The position numbers were made by a program, and so were the translations under genes. From NCBI GenBank assembly GCA_902772715.1, contig CACYBT010000190.1, positions 1 to 17,598 on the forward strand: DNA of 17,598 nt. The letters run 5' to 3'. Below, piece after piece: positions 1 to 7,875 of this stretch. Origin of the DNA: an uncultured Succinivibrio sp. (GTDB taxonomy: Bacteria > Pseudomonadota > Gammaproteobacteria > Enterobacterales > Succinivibrionaceae). The notes under the pieces were generated by a model. The model was not told the origin of the DNA and searched no databases. It was given only the letters and a program-made list of their open reading frames with translations. The stretch's first letter is position 1, and each line of letters begins with the position of its first letter.

Positions 1-152
1 AGCCTGTATCACAGTATAGGAAGGATATTGCTGTTCCAAACATGATTAAACATGCCCGTAAGCCACATTAACTGCCTAATTTGAGAGAGCTAAATTTTGG
101 GTGCACAAAAACTAGTAAACAATTTTTGAAAAACTTTGGACTAAAAGTTACG

Positions 153-172
153 AAAAGATCCTAATATGATCT
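153..172 (-). terminator. Weak intrinsic terminator after tRNA-Leu
   Basis: Read on the minus strand, just downstream of the tRNA 3' end, the sequence forms a five-base-pair stem AGATC/GATCT with a seven-base loop, followed directly by TTTT. It is short, so it may be only a processing or pausing hairpin. Its position 10 bases after the CCA end suits a tRNA transcript end. Confidence 0.4.
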
Positions 173-181
173 GGAAGGTTC

Positions 182-268
182 TGGTACCGAAGGTGGGACT
201 TGAACCCACACGCTTTTAAAGGCGGCGGATTTTGAATCCGCTGCGTCTACCAATTCCGCCACTTCGGC
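182..268 (-). tRNA. tRNA-Leu, anticodon CAA
   Basis: The minus strand folds as a class II tRNA of 87 bases. The acceptor stem is GCCGAAG paired with CTTCGGT, followed by discriminator A and an encoded CCA. The D-arm contains GGTAGAC, the anticodon stem GCGGA/TCCGC encloses the loop TTCAAAA (anticodon CAA), and there is a long variable arm and a GGTTCAAGTCC T-arm. It reads UUG codons. It closely resembles E. coli leuX. The first acceptor pair is G1-U72, a wobble rather than the usual G-C. It lies downstream of lptG and has its own promoter. Confidence 0.96.
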
Positions 269-284
269 ATAAATAGTTTTATGC

Positions 285-313
285 ATTATATAAGCATCAC
301 GATTATTTGTAAA
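285..313 (-). promoter_or_regulatory. sigma70-type promoter of tRNA-Leu
   Basis: On the minus strand a -35 hexamer TTTACA (313-308) is followed after exactly 17 bases by a consensus -10 TATAAT (290-285). The predicted start near 278 would give a leader of about 10 bases before the mature tRNA end at 268. A TTGACA at 330-325 is 34 bases from the -10 and so is not its partner. Confidence 0.75.
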
Positions 314-369
314 GCAGAAATTCTTGTCAAAATAACATTGATGCTACATAAGGAAACTTATGATTCTGT

Positions 370-1452
370 CTAAGTTTTACGTTTTAAGAGGTAAATTGCC
401 AAAGCCACAAAAACTAAGGTGGCGAAAGTTGCCCCGATGAATGGCGGTACTCCATACACAATAGAAAATGGCGCTACTATCTGATTTAGTACATAATAGC
501 CAAATCCCAAGGTTATACCTGCAAGAATTCGTGCTCCCATGTTCATGGAGCGTAATGGACCGAAGATTGTGGATAATGCTAAAAGTAGCATTACCATCAT
601 CACGATAGGTGATAGAATTTTGTTATAGAAGTATAATTTGTAACGTGATGAATCAACCCCATTTTCTTCAATATAGTTTATGTAGTCTTGCAGCTGCAGC
701 AGAGATAAATTGGTTACAACATCAATATCATTGAGAACCTCAATACGGTCAACATTGATGCTCATTGACCAAATTTGAGTATCATAATGTTTCTTAATTA
801 TCCTGCCGTTTTCAAAGGTGTTTTCCGTAACATTTTGCATCACCCATTGATTGTTTATAAAATGTCCGGTTGATGCAACGGAGAAAGATTTTAAATTAAT
901 GCCGTCATATTCAAATTTGCGTACTAAGATAAAAGTTCTGTTGTCAATAATTGAATTGATCCCTATAAAAATATTACCTTCCTTAAGCCAGATCCTATCG
1001 GCATATGAGGAAACTGCGATACCGATATCGTCATCTGAAGATCGCAGGTAGTATTCATTTTCTGCTATTTTATCAAGCTTTGGTGCAACTGTTTCTCCCA
1101 TAAGACAGATCACGAATATGACTGGGATCAGGCTTTTGACGCAAGAAATACCGATCTGCAGTTTTGATAGTCCTATTGACTGTAAAATTATGATTTCCGA
1201 GTTCCTGGCCATGGTACCGAGTCCCACTACTCCGCCGATTAAAATAGAGACCGGGAAGAACTGCACAAGGAGACCTGGCAGTTTATAGGCAACATAAGTG
1301 ATGACAAACAGAAAATCAATGGTTCCTCTGCCGATATATCTCAAATGATCAATGATGGATATGAGTCCGGCAAACAGTGTCAGACAGACAGATACTAAAA
1401 GGACGGAGAAAATTACATTTTTTCCGATATATCTATCTAATATTCCGTACAT
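370..1452 (-). CDS. lptG: LptG, lipopolysaccharide export permease subunit
   Basis: YjgP/YjgQ family inner-membrane protein. With LptF and the LptB ATPase, LptG extracts lipopolysaccharide from the inner membrane and passes it to LptC and LptA. The product has 360 residues, the same length as E. coli LptG. Visible are the N-terminal LDRYIGK, membrane helices near residues 12-34, 62-82, 103-121, 281-298, 303-325 and 335-355, a periplasmic beta-rich domain between about 125 and 265, and the family signature IFGPLRS near 296-302. AGGA lies about eight bases before the ATG. The gene next upstream encodes a TSUP permease, so lptF is not adjacent, unlike the E. coli lptF-lptG pair. LptF is a possible alternative, but the N-terminus and the GPLRSMNMG region match LptG better. 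Confidence 0.93.
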   Translation of the reverse strand: MYGILDRYIGKNVIFSVLLVSVCLTLFAGLISIIDHLRYIGRGTIDFLFVITYVAYKLPGLLVQFFPVSILIGGVVGLGTMARNSEIIILQSIGLSKLQIGISCVKSLIPVIFVICLMGETVAPKLDKIAENEYYLRSSDDDIGIAVSSYADRIWLKEGNIFIGINSIIDNRTFILVRKFEYDGINLKSFSVASTGHFINNQWVMQNVTENTFENGRIIKKHYDTQIWSMSINVDRIEVLNDIDVVTNLSLLQLQDYINYIEENGVDSSRYKLYFYNKILSPIVMMVMLLLALSTIFGPLRSMNMGARILAGITLGFGYYVLNQIVAPFSIVYGVPPFIGATFATLVFVALAIYLLKRKT

Positions 1453-1490
1453 ATAACTATCCTAGGAAATTTCTTACAGTGAATTTGGGC

Positions 1491-1522
1491 GGAGAGGGGA
1501 ATGAATTAATTCTGTCCTCTCC
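1491..1522 (-). other. Stable hairpin between the TSUP permease gene and lptG
   Basis: GGAGAGG at 1491-1497 pairs perfectly with CCTCTCC at 1516-1522, and a second palindrome GAATTAATTC lies in the loop. Read in the direction of the flanking minus-strand genes there is no T-run after the stem; a TTTT run follows only on the plus strand. It may be a processing or attenuation element, or a weak terminator for the permease gene. Confidence 0.4.
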
Positions 1523-1545
1523 TTTTCAAAGTTATTAACAATTAG

Positions 1546-2313
1546 CTATGCAAAAAATAAATCATATATTACCTTTATCTCAAAAATGGTTATAACTATC
1601 AAGATAATTTTCTTTGTTGCAACATTGCCATATTTTTCAAAAAAAACACTGCCCGCGTAATTGCCAAGTATGCCAAATATTCCAGCAATCAATCCAATAG
1701 TAACATAAATCGAATCATGATAAAAAAACACAATAAAACTTGAAACATTGGTTACTGAGTTCATGGCCTTGGTGATCCCGTTGGCGTTCTTGATGGAAAA
1801 ATTGGCAAAAAAACAGAATCCGAGAATAAAAAAAGTGCCGGTTCCAGGTCCGTACAATCCATCATAGATGCCGATGACAAAAGCGATGAGCGCGCAGCGT
1901 AAAATTACTTTAAAATTAAAAATTTCATTCTGTTGCATAGCTCCGATTCTTCTTTGCCGCAGCATATACAAAGCCGTAAGCGGCAGCAAAAACAGCATAA
2001 AGATGAGAAATGCTCTGTCAGGAATAATAAGTGCAAGATAGGAGCCTAATGAGGAGCCCAAAAATGCAAACGGCAGGCAAAGAATTACAATCTTTAGTCT
2101 GATATACCCTAGTTTTGCGTAGCGCAAGGTGGTGACAAGGGTTCCCATCATAGCAGAGAGCTTATTGGTACCTAGGGCCATGTGCAGAGGCATTCCTGTC
2201 ATAATATAGGCTGGCAGCGAGATAAAACCGCCGCCGCCACCTACGGCATCGACAAAACCTGCCAGAAATACAAAAGGGCAGATTAGCAATAGCATGTATA
2301 AATCTTGGAGCAT
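1546..2313 (-). CDS. TSUP (TauE/SafE) family membrane permease
   Basis: Predicted inner-membrane transporter of 255 residues, normal length for the TSUP family (PF01925), whose members move sulfite, organosulfonates or related anions. Two family repeats are visible. The first is a glycine-rich segment GGGGGFISLP (residues 25-34) with ALGTNKLSAMMGT (46-58). The second is DGLYGPGTGTFFILGF (151-166) with TKAMNSVTN (181-189). About eight hydrophobic segments run through the protein. The substrate cannot be told from sequence. No good Shine-Dalgarno precedes the ATG at 2313, only an A-run, so the start is less certain. It lies between the galM terminator and lptG, and nothing around it concerns sulfur, so context does not help with function. 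Confidence 0.88.
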   Translation of the reverse strand: MLQDLYMLLLICPFVFLAGFVDAVGGGGGFISLPAYIMTGMPLHMALGTNKLSAMMGTLVTTLRYAKLGYIRLKIVILCLPFAFLGSSLGSYLALIIPDRAFLIFMLFLLPLTALYMLRQRRIGAMQQNEIFNFKVILRCALIAFVIGIYDGLYGPGTGTFFILGFCFFANFSIKNANGITKAMNSVTNVSSFIVFFYHDSIYVTIGLIAGIFGILGNYAGSVFFEKYGNVATKKIILIVITIFEIKVIYDLFFA

Positions 2314-2378
2314 ATTTTTTTGAGGATAAACGTATGAAAAAACATCACTACTGTGAAGATTTTATCCTTTGTCAGAAT

Positions 2379-2408
2379 TAAAAAAAAGACCTTCAACCGA
2401 AGATCTTT
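2379..2408 (-). terminator. Intrinsic terminator downstream of galM
   Basis: The minus strand forms a ten-base-pair stem (AAAGATCTTC paired with GAAGGTCTTT, one T-G wobble) with the four-base loop GGTT, followed by an unbroken T-run. This is a textbook rho-independent terminator. It separates galM from the TSUP permease gene. Confidence 0.85.
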
Positions 2409-2491
2409 GCTTAATGTGCTCTTAGTAGGTGCTGAGGATATACTCCACTATTTTGTGGAAAGCGCAGCAGGATGTGAGCATTTGTTAAGAG

Positions 2492-2516
2492 AAGAGGGAG
2501 CAAAATGCTCCCTCTT
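2492..2516. repeat. Perfect inverted repeat just after the galM stop
   Basis: Eleven bases at 2492-2502 are exactly complementary to 2506-2516, with a three-base loop AAA. Read along the galM message, the hairpin begins 19 bases after the stop codon. No clear T-run follows, so it is probably a 3' stabilising or processing stem ahead of the true terminator at 2379-2408. Confidence 0.6.
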
Positions 2517-2535
2517 CCCTCAAAGTTTGTTGATT

Positions 2536-3558
2536 TTAAAAGAATCTGTAGATGATACTTTTTTTAAGTGGAGATTCAGGGGTTACCATTGGATTTAATT
2601 TAGCAAACTGTGGCAAATGCGGACAGTCTGGGTAGTATTCAGGTTCGATGCAAACTGCACTCTGATCTGGATAAATCTGACCATCATCGCGAGCCTCAAT
2701 CCTGCTGTCTCCTTGATTTACGTAATTGCCGCTGTACATCTGGAATGCCGGATAGTCTGAGTAGACCTCCATGGAGAGTTTGCCATCATCGGAGGTTAGA
2801 CAGATGAAGGCCTCATTGAGATCTCCTTTGATAAGGAAAGGATGATCATAGCCTAAGGCTGCAGTCATCTGTTCATCCTTTCTGAAATCTCTTCCTAGGG
2901 TCTTTTCCTTAGTAAAGTCAAAAGCACCATCTTTGACCTTTCTTACCTCACCGGTTGGAATTGAATCTGCATCGAGAGGTAAAAACTCAGTAGAGGTCAT
3001 TTTTACTTTATGGTTTAACACAGAGCTGTTATGACCGTTTAAATTGAAGTAGGCGTGGTTGGTGATGCAGGCGTAGCATTTCTTGTCGCATTTGCCAAGA
3101 TAATCAATTTTGAGCCGGTTGTCATCGGTGACAGTATAAACTACGGTCAGGTCAAAATTACCTGGAAAGCCCATGTCACCATCAGCAGAGTGCAGTGTGT
3201 AAGTCAGTGATGACTCTGATTTTGATATCAAGGTAAAGCGTCTTTTGTCAAAACCGTCGACTCCGCCATGCAGACAGTGTTTTGCCCCGGAGTTAAAGGT
3301 GTATTTGATGCCGTCAATAGTGAATTCTGAGTTGGCGATACGATTGGCAAAACGACCAATGGTAGCATTAAAGAAGCAGGACTGTTTAGACCAGTCTTCA
3401 GGATTTTTAAGGCCTAAAACCACCTCACGACTATTTTCGCCTTTTACAGGAGCCTTAAGGGAAATAATGGTGGCTCCCCAGTCCATAATGGTGACACTCA
3501 TGCCGTTCTGGTTACTTATGGTTTCAAGTTTCGGGTTCTTTGAATAGGTATCGCTCAT
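2536..3558 (-). CDS. galM: Aldose 1-epimerase (galactose mutarotase)
   Basis: Cytoplasmic enzyme that interconverts alpha and beta anomers of galactose and other aldoses, feeding the Leloir pathway. I start it at the ATG at 3558: GGAG lies six bases upstream, inside a longer frame that would start at 3570. The product is then 340 residues, normal for GalM. Family residues are visible: GRFANRI (68-74), the active-site His97 in CLHGG, His168 in TNHAYFNL, and the catalytic Glu305 in CIEPEYYPD. No other gal gene is nearby, so it is a single gene with its own terminator. A LacI-family-like palindrome at 3644-3659 in the upstream spacer suggests sugar-responsive control. Confidence 0.93.
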   Translation of the reverse strand: MSDTYSKNPKLETISNQNGMSVTIMDWGATIISLKAPVKGENSREVVLGLKNPEDWSKQSCFFNATIGRFANRIANSEFTIDGIKYTFNSGAKHCLHGGVDGFDKRRFTLISKSESSLTYTLHSADGDMGFPGNFDLTVVYTVTDDNRLKIDYLGKCDKKCYACITNHAYFNLNGHNSSVLNHKVKMTSTEFLPLDADSIPTGEVRKVKDGAFDFTKEKTLGRDFRKDEQMTAALGYDHPFLIKGDLNEAFICLTSDDGKLSMEVYSDYPAFQMYSGNYVNQGDSRIEARDDGQIYPDQSAVCIEPEYYPDCPHLPQFAKLNPMVTPESPLKKSIIYRFF

Positions 3559-3643
3559 TTTTTTCTCCATTAAAATATAGGTTTTTTTTCACAATCTATT
3601 TGCAAAATGTTTGTGTTATTATAATGAGCGCAGGGGCTAATTT

Positions 3644-3659
3644 CTGTAAACGTTTGCGT
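3644..3659. promoter_or_regulatory. Possible LacI/GalR-family operator between galM and the nitroreductase gene
   Basis: CTGTAAACGTTTGCGT is an imperfect palindrome centred on the AACGTT core typical of LacI-family sites; its right half also resembles a PurR box. It lies about 85 bases upstream of galM and 100 bases upstream of the divergent nitroreductase gene, so it could act on either. An overlapping pair of TATAAT-like -10 hexamers, one per strand, lies nearby at about 3618-3625, but no convincing -35 was found. The regulator is not in the window. Confidence 0.35.
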
Positions 3660-3759
3660 AAAAAGTGATACAACTCAAAATTATTGTTATGTAATCCGTT
3701 TAGGCCCAGACTGCGTATTTAGTTTTATTCTTTAGAGCCCATGATACTCGGAGACAGAG

Positions 3760-4404
3760 ATGGATTTTTTAGCATTATCACAGCAGCGTTATACTACTAA
3801 ACATTATGATGGAAACAGAAAAATAAGTCAGGAGCATATAGATATGCTTCTTGAGATTTTAAGATTAACACCATCTGCCGTAAATATTCAGCCTTGGCAT
3901 TTTTATGTCGGTTCTTCTGATGCGGCTAAAAATCTCATTCGTCCTTGCGTACTTGATTTTAACCATGCCCGCCTTGATGGCTGTTCTCATTTTATTGTGC
4001 TATGTGCCAAAACCTCGGTAAGTGATGAAGAATTTTCGGCTATCACTAAAAAAGAGGATGCCGATGGCAGATATTCTAAGGCGGAGGTTAAAAACAGCGT
4101 AGATGAGCATCGACGCTATTTTGCCGATATGCATGTCAAGATGGGGGATTTTAATGAGTGGACTGCCAAACAGACTTACCTTGCCATGGCAGCGCTTCTC
4201 TATGGTGCTGCCTCTTTGGGTATTGACAGCACTCCAATTGAAGGCATGGATTATGAAAAATGTGATGAGATTTTAAAACTTAAGGAAAAATCCCTGCGCT
4301 CGGTAGGTATCGTGACCCTAGGCTACAGGGCAAAAGATGACTCTAATGCAAAGCGTCCAAAGTCTCGTCTTGATAAAGAATCGATTATTTCTTTTTTGGA
4401 ATAG
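3760..4404 (+). CDS. nfsB: NfsB-type oxygen-insensitive NAD(P)H nitroreductase
   Basis: FMN-dependent nitroreductase of 214 residues (E. coli NfsB has 217). It would reduce nitroaromatics, quinones or flavins with NAD(P)H in the cytoplasm. Family features are visible along the whole length: RYTTKHYD (10-17) for FMN phosphate contact, SAVNIQPWHF (39-48), EDADGRY (99-105), FADMH (121-125), EWTAKQTYLA (133-142), PIEG (159-162) and the C-terminal RPKSRL (199-204). GGAG lies seven bases before the ATG. It is followed after eight bases by the TSCPD-domain gene, so the two are probably co-transcribed. The physiological substrate cannot be deduced. Confidence 0.92.
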   Translation: MDFLALSQQRYTTKHYDGNRKISQEHIDMLLEILRLTPSAVNIQPWHFYVGSSDAAKNLIRPCVLDFNHARLDGCSHFIVLCAKTSVSDEEFSAITKKEDADGRYSKAEVKNSVDEHRRYFADMHVKMGDFNEWTAKQTYLAMAALLYGAASLGIDSTPIEGMDYEKCDEILKLKEKSLRSVGIVTLGYRAKDDSNAKRPKSRLDKESIISFLE

Positions 4405-4412
4405 GTGTAAGA

Positions 4413-4667
4413 ATGTACGAATATGCAACAAAGGGCACCTGCTGCCGCAGGATCAGCGTTGAGTTAGATGGCAAAATTATAAAAGATCTGGTTTTTGAAG
4501 GAGGCTGTAACGGCAATCTGAAGGCGATTCGCCTCCTAGTGATAGGTCATGATATTGACGAAATTATTCCTCTTTTGCGCGGGAATCTCTGCCGTAATAA
4601 GGGTACTTCCTGCGCCGATCAGTTAACTTACGCCTTAGAGGCCGCCTATAAGGCAGCCTCGGCCTAG
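4413..4667 (+). CDS. Small TSCPD-domain protein (TIGR03905-like)
   Basis: Protein of 84 residues resembling the free-standing TSCPD domain family; the same domain occurs at the C-terminus of some vitamin B12-dependent ribonucleotide reductases. Cysteines at 10, 11, 32, 60 and 67 and the signature GTSCADQL (64-71) suggest metal binding; FEGGCNGNLKAI (28-39) is the other conserved block. The biochemical role of the stand-alone family is, as far as I know, unassigned. An AGGTG lies about seven bases before the ATG. The eight-base spacing to nfsB points to one transcript, but a functional link is only a guess. Its end converges on leuD with only ten bases between the two stop codons. Confidence 0.8.
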   Translation: MYEYATKGTCCRRISVELDGKIIKDLVFEGGCNGNLKAIRLLVIGHDIDEIIPLLRGNLCRNKGTSCADQLTYALEAAYKAASA

Positions 4668-4693
4668 GTCTTTATGCCTATGGCGTGACGCCA
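4638..4693. terminator. Hairpins at the convergent junction with leuD
   Basis: Two stems overlap the gene ends. GAGGCCGCC (4638-4646) can pair with GGCAGCCTC (4652-4660), with one mismatch, and ATGGCG/CGCCAT (4679-4684 with 4688-4693) encloses TGA. Neither is followed by a T-run, so any role in ending the converging transcripts is uncertain. Confidence 0.25.
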
Positions 4694-5295
4694 TGGGCTT
4701 TCCACGATTCCATATTCTTTTCAAAACGGGCAATTTCATCCTCATGCTCTAATGTCAGAGAAATGGCATCAAGTCCCTCTAAAAGACAGTGACGTCTAAA
4801 CTCATCGAGGGTGAAGTTAAAGGTTAAATCACGCAGTTTTACCGTGCAGTTCACAAGACTTATGGTAATACTGACACCAGGTTCTTTATTGACTTCCACA
4901 AAAAGTTTGTCCACTTCCTCTTTGGTAAGTTTTAAGGGGAGAAGACCATTGCCTAAGGCATTGTTGTAAAAAATATCAGCAAAGGATGGAGCAATGACAG
5001 CACGTATGCCGTAGCCCATCAGTGCCCATGGTGCGTGCTCGCGTGAGGAGCCATTGCCGAAGTTGTCTCTTGCCAGAAGAATGGAGGCCCCAGCAAAAAC
5101 TTTTTTGTTGAGGTTGAAATCAGGATTAGGTTTAGTTTCCTCTTCATCAAGATATCTCCAGTCATGAAAAAGATGCTTGCCAAATCCGTTGCGATCTACC
5201 GCTAAAAGAAACTGCTTAGGGATGATCTGATCGGTATCAATATTAGCCGAGTCCAGTGGCACTACAATGCCAGTGTGTTCTGTAAACTTTTGCAT
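4678..5295 (-). CDS. leuD: 3-isopropylmalate dehydratase small subunit
   Basis: Small subunit of isopropylmalate isomerase, which with LeuC converts 2-isopropylmalate to 3-isopropylmalate in leucine synthesis. The product has 205 residues, normal for the bacterial swivel-domain subunit. Clear motifs are NIDTDQIIPKQFL (18-30) and NFGNGSSREHAPWAL (78-92), the substrate-binding loop. AGGAG lies six bases before the ATG, and only 12 bases separate it from the leuC stop, so it is the last gene of leuABCD. The converging TSCPD-domain gene ends ten bases away. Confidence 0.97.
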   Translation of the reverse strand: MQKFTEHTGIVVPLDSANIDTDQIIPKQFLLAVDRNGFGKHLFHDWRYLDEEETKPNPDFNLNKKVFAGASILLARDNFGNGSSREHAPWALMGYGIRAVIAPSFADIFYNNALGNGLLPLKLTKEEVDKLFVEVNKEPGVSITISLVNCTVKLRDLTFNFTLDEFRRHCLLEGLDAISLTLEHEDEIARFEKNMESWKAHGVTP

Positions 5296-5307
5296 GATCT
5301 GCTCCTT

Positions 5308-6711
5308 TTATAAAAACTCTCTGACATCACATAGACAGCCTTTGATAGCACAGGCAGCGGCTGTAGCCGGACTCATAAGATGCGTGCGCGAATCCTTTCC
5401 CTGGCGGCCGACAAAGTTGCGGTTGGAGGTTGAAGCAACACGTACCTTGGGCGGAGCCTTGTCATCATTCATGGCAAGACACATCGAACAGCCGGGATTA
5501 CGCCATTCAAAACCGGCATCCTTAAAGATTTTATCAAGACCTTCTTCTTCGGCTATGCGTTTGACGAGTCCTGAGCCTGGTACGGCTAATGCTAACTGAA
5601 TATTTGGAGCGATTTTATGTCCCTTTAATACTTTGGCGGCCTCGCGAAAATCTTCGATTCTGCCGTTGGTGCAGGAGCCGATAAATACGTAGTCAACAGG
5701 AGTGCCGATAAGAGGATCACCGCTTCTGAGGGCAATATACTCAAGAGCCTTCTGACAGGACTTCTGCTCGGTAACATCCGCAAAATCATGAGGGAATGGC
5801 ACTAAAGCGCTTATGGGCGCTCCCTGTCCTGGGTTGGTTCCCCAGGTGACATATGGCTCTAAGGTTGAGGCGTCGATGGTGACAGTGGCATCAAAATGTG
5901 CATCCTCATCTGATTTTAAGGTTTTCCAATATTCACAGGCCTCTTCAAACTCTTCGCCTTTTGGTGCATACATCTTGCCTTTGAGATAGGCAAAGGTTGT
6001 TTCATCAGGAGCAATCATTCCGGCTTTGGCACCAAATTCGATAGCCATATTTGACAGTGTCATGCGGCCTTCCATGGAGAGCGCACGCACGGCTTCGCCG
6101 CAGAATTCTACCGCATATCCGGTACCGCCTGCGGTAGTCAGTTTGCTGATGATGGCCAAAATCAGATCTTTGGCATATACGCCCTGCTGCAGGCGTCCTG
6201 TACATTCAATTTTCATGGTTTTAAGCCGGCCCTGTTTTAAGGTCTGGGTGGCCATGACGTGTTCAACCTCGGAAGTTCCAATGCCAAAGGCTAAGGCTCC
6301 AAAGGCACCGTGAGTGGCTGTATGGGAATCGCCGCACACCAGGGTGGTACCCGGCAGCGTAAAACCAGTCTGCGGTCCAATGATATGCACCACACCCTGA
6401 TTGTCATCACCGAAGCCGAAAAATTTTACCCCAAATTTTTTGGTGTTGGCCAAAAGGGCATTTATCTGCTCACGGGCCATAGGTGAACAGGCCTCAAGAG
6501 TCTGTTCTCTGGTGGAAATATCATGATCGATGGTGGCAAGATGCAGATCTGGACGGTGCAGTCTGCGGCCGGCGGCTTCAATGCCGGAGAAAGCCTGAGG
6601 AGAAGTTACTTCATGTACCAGCTGCCTGTCTATATAAAGGGTTGGCAGTTCTCCTTCCTGAGTGAAAATGACATGACTGTCATAGATCTTGTCATATAGT
6701 GTTTTTCCCAT
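5308..6711 (-). CDS. leuC: 3-isopropylmalate dehydratase large subunit
   Basis: Aconitase-family large subunit carrying the 4Fe-4S cluster. The product has 467 residues, against 466 in E. coli. The three cluster cysteines are visible at 347 (GSCTNGRIED) and at 408 and 411 (NPGCSMCLAMN). Other family blocks are CGDSHTATHGAFGALAFGIG (126-145) and SNRNFVGRQGKDSRTHLMSP (429-448). An AAGG lies rather far, about 12 bases, before the ATG. The spacer from leuB is 56 bases, the longest inside the operon, without a visible terminator. Confidence 0.97.
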   Translation of the reverse strand: MGKTLYDKIYDSHVIFTQEGELPTLYIDRQLVHEVTSPQAFSGIEAAGRRLHRPDLHLATIDHDISTREQTLEACSPMAREQINALLANTKKFGVKFFGFGDDNQGVVHIIGPQTGFTLPGTTLVCGDSHTATHGAFGALAFGIGTSEVEHVMATQTLKQGRLKTMKIECTGRLQQGVYAKDLILAIISKLTTAGGTGYAVEFCGEAVRALSMEGRMTLSNMAIEFGAKAGMIAPDETTFAYLKGKMYAPKGEEFEEACEYWKTLKSDEDAHFDATVTIDASTLEPYVTWGTNPGQGAPISALVPFPHDFADVTEQKSCQKALEYIALRSGDPLIGTPVDYVFIGSCTNGRIEDFREAAKVLKGHKIAPNIQLALAVPGSGLVKRIAEEEGLDKIFKDAGFEWRNPGCSMCLAMNDDKAPPKVRVASTSNRNFVGRQGKDSRTHLMSPATAAACAIKGCLCDVREFL

Positions 6712-6767
6712 ATGTTGTATACCTTATTGTGTGGTTTAAAAAATTAGTCGATGTTCTTTTTTTTCTT

Positions 6768-7862
6768 CTACGCAAGATACTCGGTAATCTTGTCACCCAT
6801 CATGCTGGTGCTCTGAACAGGGTATGGTGAGGCGCCTGATGCCATAAGATCGCCTGTCAGATAACCATCCTTGAGCACCCTTGATACCGCGTCCTCAATA
6901 GCGAGCGCCGCCTCGTTCTCATGCAGAGAATAGCGCAGCATCAGTGCTGAGGAAAGAATCTGTGCTACAGGATTGGCGATATTTTTACCTGCAATATCCG
7001 GAGCCGAACCTCCTGCAGGCTCGTAAAGACCAAAGCCGCCATCTCCCAGGGAGGCAGATGGCAGCATGCCCATGGAACCAGTGATCATGGCACATTCATC
7101 GGAAAGAATATCGCCGAACATGTTAGAGCACAGCATAACATCAAACTGCGACGGATCTTTGACCAACTGCATGGTGGCATTGTCCACATAGATGTGCTCA
7201 AGGGTAACTTCAGGATAGTTATGGCTCACGGCGGTAACCACCTCGCGCCACAGAATGGAAGACTGCAGGACGTTTGATTTGTCTACGGAGGTTACCTTCT
7301 TGCGGCGGAGCATGGCAGCCTCAAAGGCGATTTTGGCAATGCGCTCAATCTCATAGCGGTAGTAGACTTCGGTGTCAAAAGCCTTTTCGTTGGCTCCTTC
7401 ACCTTCACGTCCCTTAGGCTGACCAAAATAGATGCCGCCGGTCAGTTCACGTACACATAAAAGATCGAAACCATGCATGGCTATATCGGCACGCAGAGGG
7501 GAGAGCGCGCCTAAGCCCTGATAAATTTTAGCAGGACGGAAATTGCAGAACAGGTTGAAGGTCTTGCGTAATGGCAGCAGCGCACCGGCCTCAGGACGCT
7601 CCTTGGTAGGCAGATGATTCCATTTAGGCCCGCCTACTGAACCAAAGAGGATGGCTTTTGAGGCTTTGCAGTTTTGCAGGGTATCCTCAGGAAGCGGAGT
7701 TCCTTTAGCGTCAATGGCGGCACCACCAACCAGCGATTCTTCATATTCTAGGGTAAAATCAAATTTCTTTTGGACGACTTTTAACACTTTTAAGGCTTCA
7801 CGCATGACTTCAGGACCAATTCCGTCTCCTGGCAGTACCGCAATTCTATAGGTATTTCCCAT
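6768..7862 (-). CDS. leuB: 3-isopropylmalate dehydrogenase
   Basis: NAD- and divalent-metal-dependent oxidative decarboxylase that turns 3-isopropylmalate into 2-oxoisocaproate. The product has 364 residues, normal for the family. Seen are GDGIGPEV (12-19), substrate arginines at 99, 109 and 138 (LRKTFNLFCNFRP and CVRELTGG), Lys195, the metal-binding aspartates 227, 251 and 255 (YVDNATMQL and NMFGDILSDE), and the NAD-binding GSAPDIAGK (285-293). AGGAG lies seven bases before the ATG, and 13 bases separate it from the leuA stop, which indicates a common transcript. Confidence 0.97.
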   Translation of the reverse strand: MGNTYRIAVLPGDGIGPEVMREALKVLKVVQKKFDFTLEYEESLVGGAAIDAKGTPLPEDTLQNCKASKAILFGSVGGPKWNHLPTKERPEAGALLPLRKTFNLFCNFRPAKIYQGLGALSPLRADIAMHGFDLLCVRELTGGIYFGQPKGREGEGANEKAFDTEVYYRYEIERIAKIAFEAAMLRRKKVTSVDKSNVLQSSILWREVVTAVSHNYPEVTLEHIYVDNATMQLVKDPSQFDVMLCSNMFGDILSDECAMITGSMGMLPSASLGDGGFGLYEPAGGSAPDIAGKNIANPVAQILSSALMLRYSLHENEAALAIEDAVSRVLKDGYLTGDLMASGASPYPVQSTSMMGDKITEYLA

Positions 7863-7875
7863 GATTTATCTCCTT

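Noticed and set aside
1..71. Plus-strand open frame entering from the left edge, ending at TAA 69-71 (last residues NMIKHARKPH)
   Set aside because: Only 22 codons are visible and I recognise no family. It may be the end of a real gene, but chance is equally likely.
325..330. TTGACA on the minus strand as the -35 of the tRNA-Leu promoter
   Set aside because: It lies 34 bases from the TATAAT; TTTACA at the proper 17 bases fits better.
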